This document shows, in pieces, positions 55,983 to 64,000 of a stretch of DNA of 64,000 nt. The translations under genes and the position numbers were made by a program. The stretch's first letter is position 1; every line of letters starts with the position of its first letter. The notes under the pieces are model-generated. The model saw nothing but the letters and a program-made list of their open reading frames with translations, did not search any database and was not told where the DNA came from. The DNA is taken from assembly GCA_947650365.1 (NCBI GenBank), contig OX393550.1, forward strand, positions 48,220,440-48,284,439, read 5' to 3'. The stretch comes from Chamaelirium japonicum (Eukaryota > Streptophyta > Magnoliopsida > Liliales > Melanthiaceae).

Positions 55983-56434
55983 GATTTTTGCACATATATC
56001 TTTAACTAAGTTTGATATTGCGGAAAAACCTATGCTTTACAAAAATTCGAGGCACCATTCACATCTCGTTTTTTTACAAAAACACCCACATGCTCAACGG
56101 GGAATGTTTAGGTGCGGTATGCGGTCCGCAGTTGTCCGATGCATTGGCCACGTGCATCCGATGCATGGAGTGGTGCATCGGACGACTGCGGACCGCGGAC
56201 TGCACGAACCCCAGACCGCACCTAAGCATCCCCCTATGCTCAACTTTATACCCATTTATCCTTGCCCGAGTGTTATGTACACAAACATCAAGTAGTCCAA
56301 GAGTAAAATGTTTAAAACAATAGTTAAATGATTTTTTTTGCAAAAATTTAGATGTGAATGGTTCACAAAACCAGTAAAATATAGAAGTTACCTGCAATAT
56401 CAAACTTTGTTAGAGGTATATATGCAAAATTTCC
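55983..56434. mobile_element. Long-TIR MITE with an internal GC-rich hairpin
   Basis: Outer ends pair: tttttgcacatatatcttta and aactaagtttgatattgc (left) against ttttgcatatatacctctaa and caaagtttgatattgc (right, reverse complement). A second, stronger inverted repeat lies inside (about 56101-56232): gtttaggtgcggt and gcggtccgcagttgtccgat pair with atcggacgactgcggaccgc and accgcacctaagc. The element can fold nearly end to end. Short ORFs over it are by-products of the repeat. Confidence 0.75.
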
Positions 56435-57772
56435 TAAAATTAATGATGGCATCTGAAATTTTCTTGGCCCCCAACCCACTTTAGGTGGGTTTGTAATGGA
56501 ACCTCTATAATAACCTATTCTGCTCAGCCATGCCACCACTTTCTATGTTGACTCAGCCCCCATCGCACCCTCCTTCCTCTTCCTCCTGCTTCTTTCTCTT
56601 CCTCTCCTCTTATGTATGAACTCTAACCTGTCCTGATCGGCATCCACGGACCGACGTGGCAATGGCAATGGCAATGTCGGCATGCCAACCGACATTGCCA
56701 TTGCAATGTTGGACGTGACCACTAACATCTTCGTGATGGAGGTTAGGGTTCTGATGGAAAAAAATAGGAGGAGGAGGGCAACGGAGGGGGCTTGTTCAGC
56801 GTCAGACTTGGACAACATGGCTGAGCGACAGTGGGGGAGGAAAAGGGGGGGACATCGGAAAGTGAAGGGGAGAAGGGTTGGCTTCTTGAAGGTTAGGGAT
56901 GAGGGAAGTTTAGGGATTAAAAAATTAAAATTCTTGGGTGCCAACACTAAAGCCATGAGTGGATAACGGATATAGAGCATCCCACGCCTCAGTCGTACAT
57001 GCGAGTAAAAAAATCACCATTGCCCACTCTTGCAGTGGACGGTGTTGATTCACTTGATTTAAGATTTGTTTGAAAGTTTTGAAAAATTATTCGGCCCCCT
57101 TTTTTTTGTTCTAAAAATTAATATCTCTTGAAAATTCATTCCAATTTATTCTCATTATTTAAAAATGGAACTCCCCATTTACCGGAAAATGGAAGTCTAT
57201 ATATATTTTGTGTGATTCTATTTTCCCAACCAAACAATGGGTTGTGTTTGGTTACCGGTTGAGCATAAGAAAGGAAAGGAAAGTATAGATTTTTTCTATG
57301 AAAATAGGTGCTTAGTTGACGAGAAAATACGGCCCCCACAAAAAAAAATCCCTAGAAACAAGTTTTTCGTCAAAAGACCACAAAAAAAAACCCTACCAAA
57401 ATCATAGAGAACACAAGAAAGGAAAATGAAAGTAGGTATTCTTGTTTTCTTCTCTAGAAAATCAAATAGTATAAAGAAGATGCATTTTTCTGTCTTTATT
57501 TTTTCCTTCATTTTTCTTTCAAATGGATTCCTTTCCTGCAAGACTTTCTCAGTAGACGAACACAACCTAATCCTTATGATAAATGCAACCTTTGTAGATG
57601 TTGAAAAATGGTTAAAGCAATGGGGATGCATAGACATTTGCAAGTGACTTTCCAAGTGTTACCCTGCCCAACATAAATTCTTTCTATATGAATTAATTTG
57701 TATTCATGGACAACAAAATGATGCCATGTTATAATTTGATTGTCAATCTACCATTATTGCTGTTGTTTAGGT
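56435..57772. other. Intergenic, unassigned, with one perfect 16-bp hairpin
   Basis: 56665-56680 and 56689-56704 form a perfect hairpin (gcaatggcaatgtcgg, 8-base loop). The surroundings have short open frames on both strands (56543-56980) without recognised domains. 57080-57660 is AT-rich with no gene seen. Confidence 0.45.
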
Positions 57773-58135
57773 CACTACAAGAAAAGACAATTTTTGCGAC
57801 ACTAAATTAAAGCATCGCCAAAAGTTATCATATTTATCGCGAAATATCTTTTGCGACGCTTCAAACTGCGTCGCCAAGACGTCGCCTATTTTTAATTTTT
57901 CGCGATAAAAATTTATTTCGTCACTAAAAGTAAATGATTTAGCAATATCTTATTGTGTCGCCAAATAGCCATTTATCATCGCAAAAAAATACTTTCCTTC
58001 TAGGAGAGAACTCGACTATGCTAACAAACCTTTAGCGACAAAAAAAGATATTGCATCGGAAAAAGACAATTTTCAGTGATAGAAAAATGATTGCATCGTA
58101 GAGAAGCACCGCTAAAGGTGCAATTTCTTATAGTG
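57773..58135. mobile_element. CACTA (En/Spm-like) non-autonomous element
   Basis: Starts CACTACAAGAAAAGACAATT and ends in TATAGTG (reverse complement CACTATAAGAAATTGCACC). Flanked by the 3-bp duplication ggt at 57770-57772 and 58136-58138. Subterminal GCGACGC/GTCGCC and TCGCGA motifs repeat near the left end, as usual for this superfamily. At 363 bp it has no coding room. Confidence 0.9.
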
Positions 58136-58138
58136 GGT

Positions 58139-59120
58139 GTTTGGCTTCGATTGTGATCAAAGATAGGGGATGTTCTGGGTTCGAGGGAATTGAAGGTTTG
58201 TTAATATTGATGTATTTTTATTTCGGAAATGTATCTGTGGTTAATCTAAAAACTTGTGTATAGTGATAATCTATTTTGCCTCAACCTGGATACCACACTT
58301 TGTTTACAGTAATGGCCAGATTCTCTCGATGATATTTAATGGCCTGAGCACACCCCTACTATGACTACGTTATTACCATGAAGGGGAAGCTTGCGATCGT
58401 GTTTGTACTCGTTTAATAGAGTAAAAGTAGGGTTAAGTTTGCAGTACTACTAACTCAGTAAGATTAGATGTGATGTTCGTATTCACGTATTGAATTAGAA
58501 AAAGATTGACTTTTATTTGTATATGTTTATCACTATCTACTATCTACACCGTGCACCGACCTACAACCTGCTTGCTTATGTGCGGTTGGAACGCACGTTG
58601 TCAATACTGTGCTTTCATGACTGTTTGGTTCCATGTAATATTGTCCAAACCCAAAACTTAGGCAGTTACAATTCTTATCCCTATAGAAAATGATGTAGTT
58701 GGAACACACAGTTTTTGTTGGTTGTTCCAACTCAGGGTCCATTTTCCAAATATACGTTCAGATGAGATTAAGGAGCTATATTGCATGCAAACCTGAAATC
58801 CAAACGAAGTAGGTATTTGTTTCATTGAGAATATATTCAACCCGACATTAAACTTTACAGATCCGATCACAGCCGTCCGTTTCACCCATGAATCGTACTC
58901 ACGCCGACTTGCAGTCAACAAACAACAGTGATGGGATATGTAAAGGGTCTGTAAACCTTTTGTCTGGTTGAGTAATAGCATTGCTCTAGCGGAGGCCTGA
59001 AACATCACTCACAGCCGTCAGACGCCGGTGGGCCTCACACCCGCTCTCACCCCCTACGGTGCCGGCGGTCGCATCGAAACCGTGCACTCGGGGGGGCCAC
59101 AGCAGTCACGTCCGTTTTCC
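58139..59120. other. Intergenic, unassigned
   Basis: No coding similarity recognised. The open frame at 58658-59008 on the minus strand has no domain. Confidence 0.4.
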
Positions 59121-59345
59121 TCTGGGATCTCTCTCTCTCTCTCTCTCTCTTCCATTCAGCTGTTCCCAACGTTCGAAAACGGTTTTTTAAAATCCTCACC
59201 CTATCCCACTCCTACAATACAAAACACTAGACGCCATGCTGCTGCTGCCGCCCGTGCTCCGGGATGACCGTTACGAGCCATCTCGGGTCTCCACCTTGGA
59301 CTCTAGCCTGCGCTTCACTTTCTCCCTAGGCTAGGGTTCACGTTT
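59121..59345 (+). other. Possible 5' leader and short ORF, gene uncertain
   Basis: A CT microsatellite (59129-59150) of the kind found in plant 5' leaders precedes gacgccATGctgctgctg at 59236, a good start context. The ORF reads MLLLPPVLRDDRYEPSRVST and stops after 32 codons. Could be a first exon, an uORF-like remnant or chance. No downstream exon is recognisable before the pectinesterase. Confidence 0.2.
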
Positions 59346-59931
59346 TCCTTTCAGGCGCTCTGTAGCTTGAAAAGGTGACTTCCAAATGAGACCAGATCGA
59401 AAACAAAATCATTGATGGTGTTTGGTCCCCTCTTTGGATTGAACCCCAAGTTGCATAAAGGATCCACTCTTTGGTTCGGGTTGGATCTTAGAAGGACCCA
59501 CATCCGAATTGCAGCTTGTATAAATCGATGCAAATCGATTGCAAAAGTATCAGAGAGAGAGAGATGAAAAGAGACCACTAGGGCGATTCTCAATTTATTT
59601 TGGGTTAATTGATGACTAATTCCTGACGTAAGAAATTGAAAACGTATAGAATAACAAGATATCCTCTTTAACATTAGGTCTCTGATTTTTTAAAAGAATC
59701 CGAAACTACCCTATGGCCTCTTCTCCCATCTCTCTCAAGAACTAGCAATAGGTCAGGTGGCGGCCGGCGGTTTCGTGCGCGTGCAACGGCTGTGGAGGCG
59801 GGCACAAGCAATGGTGGCGGAGATCTCTGTGAGGTCCTCCGAAGATGAATCGCACTCGCCTATCTCCGACAGGTTCTCTCTCGAGTTGCAGCTGCTCGTC
59901 GTCGCTGCCCCGATCACGACGAGCAGCGAAG
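59346..59931. other. Intergenic, unassigned
   Basis: Open frames at 59351-59674 and 59753-59966 have no recognised domain. The GC-rich stretch 59750-59930 looks gene-like in composition but carries no motif. Confidence 0.35.
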
Positions 59932-60170
59932 ACGAGAAGAAAAGCTTCAATTTAGATTCGATCTAGATGTAGGGTTCATCTCATGGCCTGTAGATCTTAG
60001 TTTAGGGATGTTCAATTAGGTCCTACGGCGGAAGGTTCGCAGCAACGGAGACGAAAAGAAAAGCTTCGGTTTAGGTTTGATCTAGGCCTAGGATTCATCT
60101 CATGGCCTGTAAATCTTAGTTTAGGAAGATTCGGTTAGATCCAATGGCGGAAGGTTCGATTAAGATCAGC
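59932..60170 (+). repeat. Tandem duplication, two diverged copies of about 115 bp
   Basis: The first copy (59932-60043) and second (60050-60170) share agaaaagcttc..tttag.tt.gatctag, gg.ttcatctcatggcctgta, atcttagtttagg and ggcggaaggttcg in the same order. Both contain ggcggaaggttcg at the end, the second in the start region of the open frame at 60144. Confidence 0.8.
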
Positions 60171-61180
60171 TTCGGTGGCGGCGGGAGGTTCGTTTTGATT
60201 CAATGTCATTTTGGTGAAAATTCGAAGTGGTTTGGAAGACATTTCAATCCACATTCTATATTTGTCCTACAACTTAACCAGGTTTGTTGTCAGGGACTGC
60301 TCACCAACTCCCCCATTTATCTTTCACGAATCATGGCACATCACCTCTCCAGGCGGCACACGGGTAGCAGTCTCAAATATTGCTGTTATTTTCACCGATC
60401 AAAATTTAAGAGCTATTTTTTTTTTTAAAGTTCTTAATATATTTTTTGTGTAACATTATTTTTATTTAGGATAGGAGTACCATTGACTATTGTTTGGTTT
60501 GTGTCATAAAACCTGATTCTCTTTCTATGATGCTAGAGACATGTACACGTGTCTTGTGCCATAGAACCCAATTCTCTTTCTTCAATACTAGAGACATGCA
60601 TGTGTGTCACACACATACAAAGAGGACGACAGAAGTTTGAGACGTAGGACATGCATGATTAGTGGGCAGTTATCTACTTTTAATCCCTTTTAATTCAAAT
60701 TAGATATTTAAAAAAATAAAATATTTATTATAATTTAAATATTTATTATTATTGTGGACATATAATATAGCCTGAGAGGATATTGTTGCCCAATTTTATT
60801 TATACAGTACTAATAATAGAGGAACCAGAGATAAACATAATGTAAGCTATGTGATATATATATTCTCGACATATGAAAACTATGTCGGATTATCGGGTCA
60901 TTAAGTTGGATCCGGGTCATTAAGTTGGATCCCTACATGCCCTAACCCTGATCCCGTAATAACACAAATTCTCCTTTATCCAATAATCAATTCGTATTCG
61001 GATTATGGGATCCAAACCCGGAAATTTGGATCCGAATGGTTATCGGCCTCCATGCCACCAATACTCACATTGAGTGGGCTCTACACGGCACTTTTCCTGC
61101 TGTGGGCCCCACGGTTGCCAGCTCAGCTTGCTGCAGCATAACCAGGTGAGGCTGAACAGTTAACAGGAACCAACGACCGT
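60171..61180. other. Upstream region of the pectinesterase, local tandem repeats
   Basis: 60505-60610 holds two diverged copies of an approximately 60-bp unit (attctctttct..atgctagagacatg.a..tgtgtc). 60895-60932 holds a perfect 19-bp tandem, gggtcattaagttggatcc, twice. No coding similarity. Confidence 0.6.
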
Positions 61181-61282
61181 TGGGCCGACCAAGATTCCAA
61201 GACCTCATGCGATCATACGATGCACCCCTTCCCCAATCTCCTTTTAATAGCAGCACCTCCGTTCCCTCACTCACCACCCCCT

Positions 61283-61335
<53 letters not shown>

Positions 61336-61380
61336 TCTAGTTCAAATTCTCTCTCTAGCGTTTGTTTGTCAATTGTCACA
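61181..61380 (+). promoter_or_regulatory. Pectinesterase proximal promoter and 5' leader
   Basis: cttttaatagcag at 61242-61254 could serve as a TATA-like element. About 50 bp of uninterrupted CT repeat (61283-61331) lies 50-100 bases before the ATG, as is common in plant 5' leaders. An in-frame start at 61180 would translate the CT tract into a Leu/Ser repeat and is not preferred. Confidence 0.45.
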
Positions 61381-62927
61381 ATGGGGACACTAGACAAAGC
61401 CTTCCTCCTCATCTTCCTGCTTCTTTCGTCACACACAGGTGCATGTGTCCTCAACTCTACCAGCACCACAAAGCATCCCCACCACCACAAGTTGGTCGGG
61501 CCGACCGGCGACCGCATCATCACCGTCGACGCGAACGGCTCCGGCGACTTCCTCTCCGTCCAAGAGGCCGTCGACGCCGTCCCAGATAACAACACCGAGC
61601 GAATCACCTTACAGATAAACACCGGCATCTACATGTAAACATTTCAACTCCAATTCCTCCTTCGATACATCCCTTCAATACAAATCAATTCCCACATTTC
61701 AACTTATGGGATTCTCTCTCTAAATTTCGTGGGGGGGACTTAGAGAGAAGGTGTTCGTGCCCGCGACGAAGCCGTACATAACGTTCCTAGGCGCCGGGAT
61801 GGCGACGACGGTCATCGAGTGGCACGACCGGGCGAGCGACCGGGGGCCCAACGGGCAGCAGCTACGGACTTACAACACAGCATCTGTAACTGTCTTTGCT
61901 AATTATTTCAGTGCTAGAAATATCAGCTTCAAGGTGAGTGAGAGGGTCATCGATCACTATACTAATCACAGCTGGCTTACTCCGGCCAGCGACGACACAA
62001 AAATTCCGGCGGCCCGACGCCAACCACCCTTGCGATGATCGATGATACAATTTTTTTTTTAATTTTTTTTTTCTGCATTTCGATCTCCTCTCTGCCAGCA
62101 AGATGAATTTCAAAAGAGTTAGCTAAATAAATGTTTCTCAAAAAAAAAAAAAAAATCAGAACACAGCTCCGGCGCCAATGCCAGGCATGGAAGGATGGCA
62201 GGCCGCGGCATTCCGCATCTCCGGCGACAAGGCTTACTTCTACAACTGCGGGTTCTACGGTGCGCAGGACACCCTCTGCGACGACGCCGGCCGCCACTAC
62301 TTCAAGGACTGTTACATCGAGGGCTCCATCGACTTCATCTTCGGCAATGGCAGATCAATGTACAAGGTAAGGCTAGACCCTCTTCTCTCTCTCTCTCTCT
62401 CTCTCCCCCGAGTTGTTCTTCCAGTTTTAACCACTGGGTGGAGAGAACTGCAGGGTTGCGTGCTCCACTCGATCGCGAACCGGTTCGGGTCGGTGGCGGC
62501 GCAGGACAGGAACTCCCCCTGCGAGCGGACCGGGTTCGCGTTCGTGGACTGCAGGGTGACGGGCACCGGGAGGCTCTACGTCGGCCGGGCAATGGGGCGG
62601 TACTCGAGGATCGTCTTCGCCTACACCTACTTCGATGACGTGGTGGCGGCCGGCGGATGGGACGACTGGGATCCCACCGGCGACAAGAACAAGTAAGGCT
62701 CTGATCAATTTACATCACTGATCAACTCCAGAGGGCCTGTTTGATCTGCTCACACTGTAATTCTTTGCAGGACGGTGTTCTTCGGGGTTTACAGGTGCTG
62801 GGGGCCGGGAGCAGCGGCGGTGCAGGGGGTGTCGTGGGCTCGGGAGCTGGATCACCAGACTGCTCGGCCCTTCCTCGTCAAGAGCTTCGTCAATGGGAGG
62901 CACTGGCTAGGCCCGTCGGACGCCTGA
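61381..62927 (+). CDS. PME68: Pectin methylesterase (pectinesterase 68-like), 5 exons
   Basis: Exons 61381-61634, 61744-61933, 62160-62366, 62454-62692 and 62771-62927 join in frame to 348 residues. It hydrolyses methyl esters of cell-wall homogalacturonan. Residues 1-21 form a signal peptide ([15 protein letters not shown]...). There is no N-terminal PRO/inhibitor domain, so this is a short-type enzyme. Catalytic-site features: GWQAAAFR with Gln-162, GAQDTL with Gln-184/Asp-185, [10 protein letters not shown] with Asp-206, VGRAMG with Arg-262 (the clade form of LGRPW) and GGWDDW. It ends [18 protein letters not shown]. The clade resembles Arabidopsis PME68 (At5g47500) by EWHDRASD and [14 protein letters not shown]. 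Intron 2 ends in an unusual A-run before the acceptor (62139-62159). Exons 3-5 are strongly GC-rich. All splice sites are GT-AG. Confidence 0.93.
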
Positions 62928-63250
62928 GCAACCGCCAGCATCCCGCAAGAACCGCGAGAATTCGTCATTCTTTACTGTAATATCAAATACAGCTCCATGG
63001 GGTTTTTAAATTCAAGCTTTTGATCAGAAATACTGAATGAAACAATAACCCATTACCTTCTGTAGCTCAATGGAGGATCAAAATTTAAAAAAGATATTAC
63101 TTGAAATTTAACGATTTCTCGAGATTTGGTACTTTGGGTACCCTACATCTGAAGAGATTTAAAGTTTTCATACATGAATAGAGAATTCAACTTTCAGAGA
63201 ATAAATAGAAAAAAAATCCAAGGCCGTTTGATCTGCAGCAGCTTCCATCT
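62928..63250 (+). other. Pectinesterase 3' flank
   Basis: AT-rich 3' untranslated and intergenic sequence. The polyadenylation site is not evident beyond atatcaaatac at 62980. No further gene is seen before the LINE tail. Confidence 0.5.
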
Positions 63251-63254
63251 GTAG

Positions 63255-63782
63255 AGACGATACAGGTACCTATCTATGGGGTAGATCATTGAAGATTAAT
63301 TCATCCAACCCAGCTCTTGTGGAAGCCGAAAGCTTCCGAATGGGGTTGATGATGAGGCAACAGTTTGGCTGCCAGGTCTGTATTGAAGGGGACGCTCAGA
63401 TGATAGTTAAGCTCATCAATGATTCAGAATGCCCAATACCGTGGAGATTGATCTCAATTATCAAAGATTGTCGCATGATGTTGTAGCAGATCCCAGGAAC
63501 CTCCGTCAGATTCGTCCCCAGAGGAGGCAACGAAGCAGCCCATAACTTAGCCAAATTCTTTGTGAACCACTTCTCTTTCCAGGATTGGTCATCCATCTCG
63601 ATACCTATGTGTGTTCGAGACTCCATTTGTAATGATTTAAATGTTATCAATAATAGACCAACATCCCTTGTAAACCCTAATAATTCTATGGACTTGGTAT
63701 CTGGTGAACTCAGTAACCAGGCAAATCCAAAGAATTAATAGGGGTTATGAAGGATAGTTGAATTTCCAAAAAAAAAAAAAAA
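63255..63782 (+). pseudogene. 5'-truncated LINE tail with RNase H-like (RVT_3) domain
   Basis: The reading KINSSNPALVEAESFRMGLM, VCIEGDAQMIVKLINDSECP and IPWRLISIIKDC, then RFVPRGGNEAAHNLAKF after a UAG at 63484-63486, matches the plant RVT_3 RNase H domain (AEAEA-R-G, EGDA--VVK, VPREGN-AAHNLA). It ends 63735 and is followed by a 16-base A-run (63764-63780), consistent with a truncated LINE insertion. This type carries RNase H, unlike the LINE at 5471-11144. It could also be a decayed stand-alone RVT_3 gene. Confidence 0.65.
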
Positions 63783-64000
63783 ACGGAAACAGAAGTCTAT
63801 ACTGTGACTGCAAAGGAGCAAACGAATTTAATCAATTAGTCCAAAACATTTGCATAAAAAAAAAAAAATTCCAAACCCTAAAACCGTGTTCCAGCGTTGC
63901 ACTAAAACCATGCATTGATTCTATGAAGATTAGGATCCTACTGATCTAAGATCACCCTTGAAAAAAAAACCTGACAATCTTTGTAGATTCCAAGGTTGTA
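63783..64000. other. Right edge, unassigned
   Basis: A-rich sequence with another A-run at 63855-63867. Nothing recognised. Confidence 0.5.

Noticed and set aside
56543..56980. 145-residue minus-strand frame and its plus-strand partner
   Set aside because: Mutually antisense frames without a recognisable domain; composition is explained by the GA/CT-rich sequence.
61180..61638. Upstream in-frame start of the pectinesterase at 61180
   Set aside because: It would translate the CT microsatellite into a Leu/Ser run before the signal peptide; the ATG at 61381 gives a normal secreted enzyme.

Overview
The window is nuclear DNA of a flowering plant. It is intron-rich, AT-rich between exons and packed with plant transposon families. 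GC-rich exons in the pectinesterase gene and a LINE whose zinc knuckles precede the RNA-binding-like domain lean towards a monocot or an early-diverging angiosperm, but the species cannot be fixed from this sequence.

Two host genes are supported. The first fills about 85% of the window: a DNAJC11-type J-domain protein, orthologous by motif to Arabidopsis OWL1. It lies on the minus strand, starts at 54598 and runs off the left edge. I located eleven exons by GT-AG boundaries and by continuity of reading frame and family motifs: 54461-54598, 54033-54319, 43897-44094, 43670-43784, 39558-39644, 34560-34648, 29288-29372, 21948-22001, 17084-17164, 2923-3000 and 1-32. They sum to 1244 coding bases (414 codons plus two bases) spread over 54.6 kb. 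The second is a complete five-exon pectin methylesterase of the PME68 type on the plus strand (61381-62927, 348 residues).

Nearly everything else is transposon debris, most of it in OWL1 introns. Intron 10 (33-2922) has two hAT-like elements and a tRNA-derived SINE. Intron 9 (3001-17083) has an RTE remnant, a SINE, a full-length 5.67 kb L1-type LINE with an 18-bp target duplication, a double palindrome, a long TA tract, a hAT-like element and gypsy-like LTR material. Intron 8 has a MITE and a Tat-like gypsy leader. Intron 7 has two hAT-like elements, intron 6 two more, and intron 5 two foldback MITEs. Intron 2 (44095-54032) has two Copia remnants, an LTR pair and four nested hAT-like insertions. 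The 54.6-61.4 kb intergenic region carries a long-TIR MITE, a CACTA element and tandem duplications. A 5'-truncated LINE tail with an RNase H domain lies downstream of the pectinesterase.

The most unusual signal is a group of short non-coding elements (about 0.55-1.7 kb) with hAT hallmarks: 8-bp target duplications and short imperfect inverted ends, mostly CAGTG/CAAGG/CTAGG/TAGGC-like. Each family carries its own dense, satellite-like short-motif array next to its ends (AGGCGC, GATACG, GACACG, GACTCG, CCTAGGCG, ATATCGC, CGAAAT). I found at least nine copies in seven families, several nested in other elements.
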